Origin: Actinomycetota bacterium | GTDB lineage: Bacteria > Actinomycetota > Actinomycetes > Nanopelagicales > Nanopelagicaceae | Direction of reading: 5' to 3' | DNA: 18,075 bases | Assembly: GCA_027731885.1 (NCBI GenBank) | Contig: JAQCAO010000013.1 | Coordinates: forward strand, 1 to 18,075 | Part shown: positions 1-7,382 of the stretch, piece after piece | How positions within the stretch are numbered: the first letter of the stretch is position 1 | Layout: the number at the start of each line of letters is the position of its first letter | Notes under the pieces: model-generated | What the model was told of the DNA's origin: nothing | Database searches by the model: none | What the model saw: only the letters and a program-made list of their open reading frames with translations | Program-made: the position numbers and the translations under genes

Positions 1-1
1 A

Positions 2-889
2 AAAGATTTAGCAAGAAATGCGCCATTAACGCGACCACGTCCCGGACATGCTGATTTAGTGGGTATGCAGAAATATGATTTGGATGATGCTCGTCCAATT
101 TTAGAACGCGCCAGCGCACGTGAAACAGCGGCGCGAGTTGCTCTTGGCGCGGTAGCACGGGCTTTTCTTCAACAGAGCGTTGGAATAACTCTTTTGAGCC
201 ACGTAGTTTCGATTGGTCAGGTGCGAATTCCTGAGGGAACTGCTCTACCAACCGATGCAGATATGGATCGTATTGATGCCGATCCAGTGCGTTGCGCTGA
301 TCCGGCAACGAGTTTAAAGATGATCGCTGAGATCGAAGCAGCGCATTCAGATGGCGATACTCTCGGCGGAGTCTGCGAAGTCCTTGCTTACAACTTGCCT
401 CCAGGTTTAGGTTCACACGTGCACTGGGATCGCAGACTCGATGCGCGGCTGGCGGGTGCAATGATGGGAATTCAAGCGATTAAGGGTGTAGAAATTGGAG
501 ATGGTTTTCTAACCGCAACACGTCGTGGTTCAGTTGCGCACGATGAGATAGAGCACGGAGCCGATGGCTTGATACAGCGCCGCAGCGATCGCGCTGGTGG
601 CACAGAAGGTGGAATGTCTAATGGTGAAATTCTGCGCGTCAGCGTTGCAATGAAACCAATTTCGACCGTTCCTAAAGCGCTCGACACTATCGATGTTAAA
701 ACAGGTGAAGCGGCGAAGGCGATAAATCAGCGCTCGGATGTCTGCGCAGTTCCTGCGGCAGGTGTGGTTGCTGAAGCCATGGCGGCGCTGGTACTTGCAG
801 AGGCAGTCCTTGAGAAATTCGGTGGCGATAGCGTCTCCGAAACGCGCCGCAATTACCGTTCATATCTCGACAATCTTCGCTTTAAGTAG
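2..889 (+). CDS. aroC: Chorismate synthase, 5' end missing
   Basis: This enzyme makes chorismate from 5-enolpyruvylshikimate-3-phosphate using reduced FMN. It is the last step of the shikimate pathway, in the cytoplasm. The frame is already open at base 2 and reads through [19 protein letters not shown], so the true start lies upstream of the window; about a quarter of the protein is missing. Family hallmarks in order are [46 protein letters not shown], the glycine-rich GGMSNGE and, near the end, [17 protein letters not shown]. The TAG stop at 887-889 is five bases before aroK, so the two are almost certainly co-transcribed. Nothing looks damaged. Identification is by direct family recognition and by the aroK-aroB-aroQ context. 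Confidence 0.97.
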   Translation, partial: KDLARNAPLTRPRPGHADLVGMQKYDLDDARPILERASARETAARVALGAVARAFLQQSVGITLLSHVVSIGQVRIPEGTALPTDADMDRIDADPVRCADPATSLKMIAEIEAAHSDGDTLGGVCEVLAYNLPPGLGSHVHWDRRLDARLAGAMMGIQAIKGVEIGDGFLTATRRGSVAHDEIEHGADGLIQRRSDRAGGTEGGMSNGEILRVSVAMKPISTVPKALDTIDVKTGEAAKAINQRSDVCAVPAAGVVAEAMAALVLAEAVLEKFGGDSVSETRRNYRSYLDNLRFK

Positions 890-894
890 CCGCT

Positions 895-1401
895 ATGGCG
901 CAATCAGTAATCCTTATCGGTCCACCAGGTTCTGGAAAGTCCACGATAGGTAAAGCCTTGGCGCGTAAAACCGGTCAGAGTTTCACAGACACCGATGGAG
1001 TTATAGAACTGCGAACCGGAAATAGTATCTCCCAAATCTTTGTAGATAAGGGAGAGCCCTGGTTTCGCCAACTTGAAGCAGAAATTCTTGAAGAAGAGTT
1101 GAGGAAATTAGAGGGAATCCTTTCCTTAGGGGGAGGGGCGCCACTTTCAGAGACTGCACAGAATCTTTTGCAGAAGGTGTCGGTAGCGAAGATTTACCTG
1201 GATGTTTCACTGGCGACAGCGGCTCCACGAGTAGGTTTCAATCGCGATAGACCGCTACTGCTGAACAATCCGCGTGGTGCTTGGCAGGAGCTGATGGAGA
1301 AGCGACGTCCAATTTACGAAGCCCTTGCAACACATATTGTTAAAGTGGATGAGCGCGCTCCTAAGGATATTGTTGATGAGATTGTTAGGCTTACACAGTG
1401 A
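895..1401 (+). CDS. aroK: Shikimate kinase
   Basis: The product phosphorylates shikimate at the 3-OH with ATP. The 168-residue length is normal for the family. Visible motifs are the P-loop GPPGSGKS at residues 9-16, the substrate-binding D32-T-D34 segment, the FRQLE element around residue 60, the glycine-rich GGGAPL segment that binds shikimate, and a lid arginine in RVGFNRDRPLL. The ATG at 895 is the first start after the aroC stop and puts the P-loop at the usual distance from the N terminus. No convincing Shine-Dalgarno precedes it, so translation may be coupled to aroC. Its stop overlaps the aroB start by four bases (GTGA). Confidence 0.96.
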   Translation: MAQSVILIGPPGSGKSTIGKALARKTGQSFTDTDGVIELRTGNSISQIFVDKGEPWFRQLEAEILEEELRKLEGILSLGGGAPLSETAQNLLQKVSVAKIYLDVSLATAAPRVGFNRDRPLLLNNPRGAWQELMEKRRPIYEALATHIVKVDERAPKDIVDEIVRLTQ

Positions 1402-2453
1402 GTACCGTTAACGTCAGTGGTGATAGACATTATCAAGTCTTAATCGATGTCAACTGGAAATCTGAACTATCAAGGTTACTAATTGGCCGAACTCGTGCAG
1501 CCTTAATCGTTTCAGAAAATATGAAAGAACGCGTCGGAGAAGTAAGTGGCGGAGATGTTGAAATTTTCACCTTCCCGATCCCTGATGGAGAAGCTGGAAA
1601 GTCAACGGCGACTCTGCAGCAGGTGTGGAACTGGCTCGGGGCCGCAGGATTTACTCGTGATGATTTAGTAATTGCAATTGGCGGCGGAGCAACAACTGAC
1701 TTCGGTGGCTACGCCGCTGCATCGTGGCTTCGCGGAATTGATTGGGTCGCGATTCCAACCACTGTTGCCGGAATGGTTGATGCAGCGATCGGTGGCAAGA
1801 CCGCTATCAACAGTGATTATGGAAAGAATTTGATTGGAGCATTTCATAGCCCAATCGCCGTATTGATCGATTTTACTTGGCTTGAGACGCTATCGGATCG
1901 TGACTATGCGGCGGGGTTAGCTGAAGTGGTGAAAGCGGGATTTATTGCAGATGGCGAGATCCTCAACCAATTGCGCGGACGAGATCTTTCAACTATTCGT
2001 AACGATCAAAGTTGTGTATTAGATATTGTCACTCGAGCTATCTCAGTTAAGGCGCTAGTGGTATCAGAAGATTTTAAAGAGAGCTTCGCTCGCGAAGCCT
2101 TGAATTACGGCCACACCTTGGGGCACGCGATTGAACTAGAGTCTAAGTTTACGATTCGGCACGGCGAATGTGTATCTATCGGGATGGCATTTATGGCCCA
2201 TCTGCAACTTTCGTTAGGACTGATTTCGCCTCAACTAGCCCAGGATCACCTAGATATTTTGCATGGTTTAGGGCTTCCGATTTCATATAACCGAAGCGCT
2301 TGGCCAACACTTCTTGCCAATATGTCACTTGATAAAAAAGCACGTGGGAAATCGCTTCGATTCGTTACCATTACCTCTATAGGAAAGACAGAGCGCTTGG
2401 AAAATCCAGATGAAACCCTCTTACTAGCGGCATATGAAAAGGTGAGCTCATGA
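1398..2453 (+). CDS. aroB: 3-Dehydroquinate synthase
   Basis: This NAD- and metal-dependent enzyme converts DAHP into 3-dehydroquinate, the second shikimate-pathway step. At 351 residues it has the usual length. The NAD-binding glycine-rich segment IGGGATTDFGGY is followed by PTTVAGMVDAAIGGKTAIN. The expected metal ligands are all present: Glu176 in GLAEVVKAG, His239 in NYGHTLGH and His255 in RHGECVSIG, with the 16-residue spacing between the two histidines known from the family. The start is GTG at 1398, sharing four bases with the aroK stop. The gene ends in an ATGA overlap with aroQ. AroE, needed between AroQ and AroK in the pathway, is not in this window and may lie upstream of aroC. Confidence 0.96.
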   Translation: MSTVNVSGDRHYQVLIDVNWKSELSRLLIGRTRAALIVSENMKERVGEVSGGDVEIFTFPIPDGEAGKSTATLQQVWNWLGAAGFTRDDLVIAIGGGATTDFGGYAAASWLRGIDWVAIPTTVAGMVDAAIGGKTAINSDYGKNLIGAFHSPIAVLIDFTWLETLSDRDYAAGLAEVVKAGFIADGEILNQLRGRDLSTIRNDQSCVLDIVTRAISVKALVVSEDFKESFAREALNYGHTLGHAIELESKFTIRHGECVSIGMAFMAHLQLSLGLISPQLAQDHLDILHGLGLPISYNRSAWPTLLANMSLDKKARGKSLRFVTITSIGKTERLENPDETLLLAAYEKVSS

Positions 2454-2881
2454 AGGTGTTAGTGATCAATGGACCAAATTTGGCGCGTTTAGATATTAGA
2501 GACTCTTCCATCTATGGGGATATGAGTTATCCGCAGTTAGTCGCTCATATTGAAGGGGCGGCTAAGACACATGGTTTTACCGCTGATGTCCGCCAAAGCG
2601 ATGATGAAGCGATGATTATTTCTTGGCTGCATGAAGCAGCTGACAGCTCAATTCCTGTGATTATCAATCCAGCAGCATTTACCCATTACTCATATGCGAT
2701 AAGAGATGCTGCAGAACTGGTCAAAGCGCCATTGATTGAAGTTCATCTTTCAAATCCGTTAGCGCGCGAAGAATTTCGCCACACTTCAGTTATCTCCGGC
2801 GTTGCCAATGGAACTATTGGTGGATTTGGACCAAATTCCTATGTACTTGCGCTGATTGCGCTCAAGGCTCTTACTTCATAA
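2450..2881 (+). CDS. aroQ: Type II 3-dehydroquinate dehydratase
   Basis: This small enzyme (143 residues) removes water from 3-dehydroquinate to give 3-dehydroshikimate, usually as a dodecamer. It is the type II (AroQ/AroD) fold, unrelated to the type I Schiff-base enzyme. The active-site set known from the Mycobacterium tuberculosis enzyme is complete with an offset of two: Asn10, the flexible-loop Arg17 and catalytic Tyr22 (RDSSIYG), Asn73 and His79 (NPAAFTH), catalytic His99 (EVHLSN), Arg106 and Arg110 (REEFRH). The ATG at 2450 overlaps the aroB stop. This is the last gene of the shikimate run; a 113-base gap separates it from efp. Confidence 0.96.
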   Translation: MKVLVINGPNLARLDIRDSSIYGDMSYPQLVAHIEGAAKTHGFTADVRQSDDEAMIISWLHEAADSSIPVIINPAAFTHYSYAIRDAAELVKAPLIEVHLSNPLAREEFRHTSVISGVANGTIGGFGPNSYVLALIALKALTS

Positions 2882-2902
2882 ATCTTCAGGTAAACTTATC
2901 CA

Positions 2903-2958
2903 ATAGCCTTCGAGAATCGGAGGCCAACCTCGCGTGATAGCCCTTCGAACGCATTCGG
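2903..2958 (+). repeat. Imperfect direct repeat in the aroQ-efp gap
   Basis: Two related stretches begin at 2903 (ATAGCCTTCGAGAATCGG) and 2937 (ATAGCCCTTCGAACGCATTCGG), 34 bases apart. They lie in the only sizeable gap of the first 4 kb. The gap has no credible reading frame, and its only small hairpin (GAGG-ccaa-CCTC, about 2921-2932) has no T-run. The repeat could be a regulator-binding site or chance. Confidence 0.3.
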
Positions 2959-2985
2959 TTGATGAATTGCGCAGATGCGCGAACT

Positions 2986-2989
2986 GGAG
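2986..2989 (+). promoter_or_regulatory. Ribosome binding site deciding the efp start
   Basis: GGAG lies five bases before the GTG at 2995. It supports that codon over the in-frame TTG 2959 and ATG 2962, which have no such site. Confidence 0.6.
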
Positions 2990-2994
2990 TTACC

Positions 2995-3555
2995 GTGGCA
3001 ACGACCAATGATCTGAAAAATGGCATGACCTTAGATATTGAGGGCCAACTATGGAACGTTGTTGAGTTCCAGCACGTTAAGCCTGGCAAAGGTCCAGCAT
3101 TTGTGCGCACTAAACTGAAGCAGGTTTTAACTGGCAAAGTTGTCGATAAGACTTTCAACGCCGGCATAAAGATCGATATTGCAATCCTAGAAAAGCGCGA
3201 GATGAACTTCCTCTATAAAGAGGGAGAAGATTTCGTCTTTATGGATAATAAAACCTTTGATCAGATGAATATCAGCGCAGCAACCGTCGGAGATAGCGCC
3301 CAGTACATGTTGGAAAACACCGAAGCAATAGTTGCTATTCACGAGAATAATCCTTTATATATCGAGCTACCGGCATCGGTTGTGTTGACAGTCACTTACA
3401 CAGAGCCCGGGCTGCAAGGAGATCGATCTTCAGGTGGCACAAAACCAGCTACCGTCGAAACCGGAATTCAGATCCAGGTACCACTTTTCATTAAGCAAGA
3501 TGAGAAGGTCCTAGTAGATACGCGCGATGGATCTTATCTAGGTCGCGCTAACTAG
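2995..3555 (+). CDS. efp: Translation elongation factor P
   Basis: EF-P binds ribosomes stalled at consecutive prolines and stimulates peptide bond formation. From GTG 2995 the protein is 186 residues and begins [11 protein letters not shown], the family's normal N terminus. A longer frame back to 2959 adds 12 unconserved residues and is rejected. The three beta-barrel domains are all present, ending [12 protein letters not shown]. The domain I loop that reaches the peptidyl-transferase centre reads VKPGKGPAF, placing Lys32 at the tip. This is the PGKGP loop typical of actinobacteria, for which I recall reports of activity without modification of the lysine. The TAG stop shares one base with the nusB GTG, so the two genes are translationally linked. 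Confidence 0.96.
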   Translation: MATTNDLKNGMTLDIEGQLWNVVEFQHVKPGKGPAFVRTKLKQVLTGKVVDKTFNAGIKIDIAILEKREMNFLYKEGEDFVFMDNKTFDQMNISAATVGDSAQYMLENTEAIVAIHENNPLYIELPASVVLTVTYTEPGLQGDRSSGGTKPATVETGIQIQVPLFIKQDEKVLVDTRDGSYLGRAN

Positions 3556-3977
3556 TGTCAGCCCGCAGTAAGGCGCGTAAACAGTGTCTTGATCTTCTTT
3601 ACGAGGGTGATATTCGATCCCTTGCTCCTGCTGATTTGCTTGCGCTTCGAGATGTTGAAGATGATGGCCCTGATTCCCGACCGGTTCGTGAGTACACAAA
3701 AGAGTTGATCCTTGGAATCGCAGAACATCGTCGCAAGATAGATGAGTTAATTTCGACCTACGCACAGGGTTGGGATATGGATCGACTGCCGGCAGTGGAT
3801 AGAAATATCCTGCGTTTAGGTATTTATGAAATTTTATGGCGCAAAGATTTAGATGATGCAGTTGCAATTAACGAGGCTTTAAATCTCGCTAAAGAGATTT
3901 CAACTGACGATTCAGCAACCTATATACATGGGGTTTTGGGGCGAATCGCCTCAATCCGAGATAGCCTAGCGATTTAA
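3555..3977 (+). CDS. nusB: Transcription antitermination factor NusB
   Basis: NusB pairs with NusE (ribosomal protein S10) on boxA RNA to prevent premature termination in rRNA operons. The 140-residue protein has the family's landmarks: the N-terminal basic helix RSKARKQCLDLLYEGD, the central DRLPAVDRNILRLGIYEI, then AINEALNLAKEIS and a C-terminal HGVLGRI where FVNGVL is more common. GTG 3555 is the start; it shares one base with the efp stop and gives the expected N terminus. The gene ends one base before the stop of the opposing bldD-like gene. The efp-nusB-bldD-pyrR order matches Streptomyces. Confidence 0.95.
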   Translation: MSARSKARKQCLDLLYEGDIRSLAPADLLALRDVEDDGPDSRPVREYTKELILGIAEHRRKIDELISTYAQGWDMDRLPAVDRNILRLGIYEILWRKDLDDAVAINEALNLAKEISTDDSATYIHGVLGRIASIRDSLAI

Positions 3978-3995
3978 TTTAGCGAAGGGTTATCT
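3959..3995. terminator. Possible bidirectional terminator between nusB and bldD
   Basis: AGATAGCCT (3959-3967) can pair with GGGTTATCT (3987-3995): nine pairs, two of them G-T, around a 19-base loop. The dyad spans both convergent stop codons. There is no clear T-run on either strand, so termination is only a guess from position and symmetry. Confidence 0.3.
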
Positions 3996-4473
3996 TCCAC
4001 TCTGCTAGCCAGATCAATAACTGTCCCTGCGCCATCTCCATAAGTAAAGTCAAGGTATCTAGATCGGTTGCTCGCAAAGTTAAAATCTCTCCATTCCAAT
4101 CTCCTCTTCGCTGTGCGATCGCCGATAAGAAGTTATGGAGTTGGGTAATCTTCTGATCTGGCAGAGAACTCGCTAACCTGCCGACTTGCCGCAAATCAAA
4201 TCTCTGTAAGGGTAGCTCGACATAGGTTGGTTGAGTGGGATCACCTAGAAGTTCTGCGATCGGGATCTCAAATAGATTTGCCAATTCGATTACACGCGCT
4301 AACGACAGGGCGCGCATCCCTCTCTCATATGAACCCATCACTACTGCTTTGATTGATCCATTTGATCTTCTCTCCACATCATGGAGCGTCCAGCCGCGGG
4401 ACTTGCGGATCTGGCGTAAGCGTTGGGCAACTGATTCGGATGTAGGTTGGGTAAAACCGAGCAAGTTTCTCAT
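3979..4473 (-). CDS. bldD: BldD-type regulator with a c-di-GMP-binding motif
   Basis: This is a 164-residue transcription factor. Residues about 14-77 form an XRE-type helix-turn-helix; the segment LHDVERRSNGSIKAVVMGSYERG matches the diagnostic BldD stretch LHGVEEKSQG...KAVVVGSYERG. The C-terminal domain (about 108-164) contains R123-G-D125, eight residues, then R134-A-T-D137: the complete RXD-X8-RXXD signature by which Streptomyces BldD binds tetrameric cyclic di-GMP. The synteny fits too, since Streptomyces bldD lies between nusB and pyrR. The start is ATG at 4471-4473 (complement). No Shine-Dalgarno precedes it, and a -10-like TAACCT ends six bases upstream, suggesting a leaderless mRNA. 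In Streptomyces BldD represses development genes. The target set here cannot be seen. Confidence 0.88.
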   Translation of the reverse strand: MRNLLGFTQPTSESVAQRLRQIRKSRGWTLHDVERRSNGSIKAVVMGSYERGMRALSLARVIELANLFEIPIAELLGDPTQPTYVELPLQRFDLRQVGRLASSLPDQKITQLHNFLSAIAQRRGDWNGEILTLRATDLDTLTLLMEMAQGQLLIWLAEWKITLR

Positions 4474-4479
4474 TGGCGC

Positions 4480-4485
4480 AGGTTA
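4480..4485 (-). promoter_or_regulatory. Candidate -10 element for leaderless bldD
   Basis: On the minus strand TAACCT fits the actinobacterial TANNNT pattern and is followed by GCGCCA and then the ATG. A transcript would begin at or next to the start codon, which agrees with the missing ribosome binding site. Confidence 0.4.
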
Positions 4486-4540
4486 GAGGCGCGGGATTGC
4501 CCACACTTTTGCCTATCCACAGGATGAGCGCCCTGCGGTG

Positions 4541-4546
4541 TAGTAT
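4541..4546 (+). promoter_or_regulatory. Candidate -10 element of the pyrimidine operon
   Basis: TAGTAT fits TANNNT. It would start transcription near 4552-4555, giving an untranslated leader of about 45 bases that contains the PyrR-type hairpin. I see no good -35 box 16-18 bases upstream, which is common in actinobacteria. Confidence 0.4.
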
Positions 4547-4562
4547 GTGCCAGCATCCTTTA

Positions 4563-4591
4563 ACGACCCGTCCTGCGAGGCGGGGAAGGAG
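4563..4591 (+). promoter_or_regulatory. PyrR-binding RNA hairpin overlapping the pyrR ribosome binding site
   Basis: The leader contains UCCUGCGAGGC (4571-4581), which fits the PyrR binding-loop core UCCNGNGAGGY known from Bacillus pyr leaders. CCCG (4567-4570) pairs with CGGG (4581-4584), and CC (4572-4573) with GG (4579-4580), leaving the UGCGA loop. The Shine-Dalgarno AAGGAG (4586-4591) begins two bases after the stem and is six bases from ATG 4598. No terminator hairpin with a T-run follows. The arrangement therefore suggests PyrR-UMP blocking ribosome access, as reported for Mycobacterium smegmatis, and not attenuation as in Bacillus. The match is read by eye. Confidence 0.72.
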
Positions 4592-4597
4592 ATTTAA

Positions 4598-5128
4598 ATG
4601 AGTCTTGTCCTGCCTGCGCCGGATATATCCCGCGCGCTTACCCGTATCTCCCATGAAATTCTTGAGCGTAACTCTGGCTCAGCATCCATAACCCTCTTAG
4701 GTATTCCGACTCGTGGCGCACACCTTGCAAAGCGAATCGCTGAAATTATCTCCAAGATCGAGAACGCCCCGATTGAAGTGGGCACCTTAGATATCACCTT
4801 GCATCGCGACGATCTGAGATTGCGACCACCACGCGCCTTGATGCCAACAACAATTCCATCACTTGGCGTTGAAAACCGGAACGTCATTCTGGTCGATGAT
4901 GTCCTCTTCTCGGGTAGAACTATTCGGGCCGCCCTCGATGCGTTAGGCGAGATTGGTCGCCCCAAGAGCGTGCAGTTGGCTATCTTGGTTGATCGCGGAC
5001 ATCGAGAACTACCGATTAGAGCAGATTATGTTGGAAAGAATATTCCCACATCTATCTCGCAGAGCGTGTTAGTTCATCTAACCGAACTCGATGGTTGCGA
5101 TGAGGTTCTGATAGAAGGTGATGAGTAA
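4598..5128 (+). CDS. pyrR: PyrR, RNA-binding pyrimidine operon regulator / uracil phosphoribosyltransferase
   Basis: PyrR binds pyr mRNA when UMP is abundant and may also convert uracil plus PRPP to UMP. The 176-residue protein has the type I phosphoribosyltransferase fold. It shows an N-terminal [15 protein letters not shown], the family-specific [12 protein letters not shown], and the PRPP loop [13 protein letters not shown] at residues 96-108. The ATG at 4598 follows a strong AAGGAG site six bases away. It is the first gene of the pyrimidine operon and sits just behind a hairpin that looks like its own binding target, so it probably represses its own operon. The stop shares one base with pyrB (TAATG). 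Confidence 0.96.
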   Translation: MSLVLPAPDISRALTRISHEILERNSGSASITLLGIPTRGAHLAKRIAEIISKIENAPIEVGTLDITLHRDDLRLRPPRALMPTTIPSLGVENRNVILVDDVLFSGRTIRAALDALGEIGRPKSVQLAILVDRGHRELPIRADYVGKNIPTSISQSVLVHLTELDGCDEVLIEGDE

Positions 5129-6075
5129 TGAAACACCTGCTCTCAATAAGTGATATCTCGAAATCTGACGCGATCTCTATACTCGATACTGCGCAGGAAC
5201 TTGCGCGCGTTAGCGATGGCCCAATGAAAAAACTGCCGACCTTACGCGGTCGAACGATCGTTAATCTCTTTGCCGAAAATTCCACTCGTACGAAAATTTC
5301 TTTTGAGGCTGCAGCAAAACGACTTTCTGCAGATGTGATCAATTTCAGTGCTAAAGGTTCAAGTATTAGCAAAGGCGAGTCTCTTAAAGATACCGCGCAA
5401 ACGCTCCAGGCGATGGGCGCGGATGCGGTAATTATTCGACATAGCGCATCGGGGGCGGCCCAGCGATTAGCTGATTCACGATGGATGTCTGGTGCGGTAA
5501 TTAACGCCGGAGATGGAACTCACGAACATCCCAGCCAAGCATTGCTAGATGCCTTTACGATCCGCAAACATTTATCAAAGGGGGCGAGCGATCTAGCGGG
5601 TCTACGAGTAGCAATTGTCGGAGATGTTTTACATTCTCGGGTAGCGCGATCAAATGTGCTGCTACTTTCCAAATTAGGAGCGAGAGTAGTTCTGGTCGCT
5701 CCGCCAACTCTATTACCAGTTGGAATTGAAAGTTGGCCGTGCGAAATTTCATATGATTTAGATTCGGTAATCGAAGGCGTTGATGCGGTAATGATGTTGC
5801 GCATTCAACTGGAGCGAATGAACGAACTCTTCTTTCCAAATGCTCGCGAATACTCCAGATATTTCGGGCTAAATAGCGACCGGATGAGAGCGCTAAAGAG
5901 CGATGCGATCGTGATGCACCCGGGACCGATGAACCGAGGATTGGAAATAACCGCCGATGCCGCAGATGGTGCTCGCTCGGTCATTGTTGAGCAGGTGGCA
6001 AATGGCGTAAGTATTCGAATGGCGATTTTATATTTGCTCCTTGCCGGTAACCAAGAGATTGGGGTAGCGCTATGA
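5128..6075 (+). CDS. pyrB: Aspartate carbamoyltransferase catalytic chain
   Basis: The product joins carbamoyl phosphate and aspartate to give N-carbamoyl-aspartate, the committed step of pyrimidine synthesis. At 315 residues it is the catalytic chain alone; no pyrI regulatory chain is in the operon, as is usual in actinobacteria. Motifs include the carbamoyl-phosphate loop [10 protein letters not shown] at residues 51-60, the GESLKD loop, [10 protein letters not shown] at 128-137, and MHPGPMNRG at 263-271. The ATG overlaps the pyrR stop by one base, and the end overlaps pyrC by four (ATGA), so translation is probably coupled. PyrB likely associates with the PyrC encoded next to it, as happens in several bacteria, but the sequence alone does not show this. 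Confidence 0.97.
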   Translation: MKHLLSISDISKSDAISILDTAQELARVSDGPMKKLPTLRGRTIVNLFAENSTRTKISFEAAAKRLSADVINFSAKGSSISKGESLKDTAQTLQAMGADAVIIRHSASGAAQRLADSRWMSGAVINAGDGTHEHPSQALLDAFTIRKHLSKGASDLAGLRVAIVGDVLHSRVARSNVLLLSKLGARVVLVAPPTLLPVGIESWPCEISYDLDSVIEGVDAVMMLRIQLERMNELFFPNAREYSRYFGLNSDRMRALKSDAIVMHPGPMNRGLEITADAADGARSVIVEQVANGVSIRMAILYLLLAGNQEIGVAL

Positions 6076-7382
6076 AAGATGAGAATTACTTACTCAAAGG
6101 ACTAACGCTTCCAGATGGAAGTAAGAGCGATCTGGAGATACGAAACGGAAAGATCTCAGCTTTAGCAACTGCGCTCAGTAAGGGTCCAGATGTAACGGAG
6201 ATTGATCTATCAGGAAGCGTTGTTCTTCCTGGTCTGGTAGATCTGCACACGCATTTACGGGAACCAGGTAAGGAGGATGCCGAGACAGTTCTTTCGGGAT
6301 CTATGGCAGCCGCTAAAGGTGGATTCGTCGCAGTTTCAGCGATGGCGAATACTTCACCAGTTGCGGATACCGCAGGAGTTGTTGAGCAAGTTTATGCGCT
6401 AGGGCAGAGCGCAGGTTTCGTTGATGTCTTCCCAATTGGCGCCGTTACCCAGGGTTTGCTTGGTGAGAGCCTTTCAGAGATCGGCGCTATGGCTGATTCG
6501 CGAGCGAGAGTCCGAATCTTTAGCGATGATGGAAATTGCGTCTTTGATCCGCTGGTAATGCGTCGCGCTTTAGAATATGTAAAGAAGTTTGATGGAGTCA
6601 TAGCCCAGCATGCGCAAGAACCACGTTTAACATCGGGTGCGCAGATGAATGAAGGCGAGGTGTCCTCACGCCTTGGGCTAAAGGGTTGGCCAGCAGTAGC
6701 TGAAGAGGCGATTATCGCTCGCGATATTCTGATTGCAGATCATGTGAAATCACGTTTACATATTTGCCATTTAACTACAGCAGGCGGTGTCGAATTAGTG
6801 CGTTGGGCAAAGGCGCGAGGTATCGATGTCACCGCTGAAGTTACGCCCCACCACTTACTTTTAACTGATGAAAGAGCGTTGAGTTATGACCCAATCTTTA
6901 AAGTTAATCCACCGCTTCGCACCCAGCTCGATGTAGAAGCGCTCCGCGAAGGTTTAGCTGACGGAACAATTGATATCGTGGCGACCGATCACGCACCACA
7001 TCCCGCGGAAGCGAAAGAGTGCGAATGGCAAGAGGCGGCGTTCGGAATGCTAGGACTAGAGAGCGCGCTGGCTATCGTGAATCAGATTATGGTGAGTACA
7101 GGTTTAATGTCATGGGAGGCGGTGGCAGAGCGCATGAGTTATGCCCCAGCACGTATCGGCCGTTATGCAGAGCACGGTCAAAAGATTGCAATCGGAAGCG
7201 TGGCAAATTTAACGGTGATCAACCCAACCTTGAGTCAGCGAGTAGATCGCGATCTAGTCGCCTCTCGTAGTCGCAATACTCCATTCCATGGAATGGATCT
7301 GCAAGGCGTTGTTACTGCGACATTCTTCCGTGGCCTTCCCACCTATCTCAACGGAGCTCTCAGCCCAGTTGGTGTTCGCTAA
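6072..7382 (+). CDS. pyrC: Dihydroorotase, type I
   Basis: This zinc enzyme cyclises carbamoyl-aspartate to dihydroorotate. It belongs to the long (436-residue) type I family of the amidohydrolase superfamily. Metal and catalytic residues visible are His59 and His61 in [10 protein letters not shown], Asp153 in FSDDG (aspartate takes the place of the carboxylated lysine of type II enzymes), His of TPHHLLL, and Asp306-His307 in ATDHAPH. The substrate-binding Asn of the usual AMPNT motif is kept although the proline is alanine (AMANTSP). The start is the ATGA overlap with pyrB, and the stop shares one base with carA. Allantoinase or hydantoinase, the other type I relatives, are ruled out by the operon context. 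Confidence 0.95.
   Translation: MKDENYLLKGLTLPDGSKSDLEIRNGKISALATALSKGPDVTEIDLSGSVVLPGLVDLHTHLREPGKEDAETVLSGSMAAAKGGFVAVSAMANTSPVADTAGVVEQVYALGQSAGFVDVFPIGAVTQGLLGESLSEIGAMADSRARVRIFSDDGNCVFDPLVMRRALEYVKKFDGVIAQHAQEPRLTSGAQMNEGEVSSRLGLKGWPAVAEEAIIARDILIADHVKSRLHICHLTTAGGVELVRWAKARGIDVTAEVTPHHLLLTDERALSYDPIFKVNPPLRTQLDVEALREGLADGTIDIVATDHAPHPAEAKECEWQEAAFGMLGLESALAIVNQIMVSTGLMSWEAVAERMSYAPARIGRYAEHGQKIAIGSVANLTVINPTLSQRVDRDLVASRSRNTPFHGMDLQGVVTATFFRGLPTYLNGALSPVGVR

Noticed and set aside
2959..2994. Upstream TTG/ATG starts extending EF-P by 11-12 residues
   Set aside because: EF-P proteins start at [13 protein letters not shown] 2995 has a GGAG site and gives this N terminus.
4513..4521. CTATCCACA, one mismatch from a DnaA box, between bldD and pyrR
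   Set aside because: A single near-match in a short intergenic region with no cluster, no AT-rich unwinding element and no dnaA/dnaN nearby. It is expected by chance.
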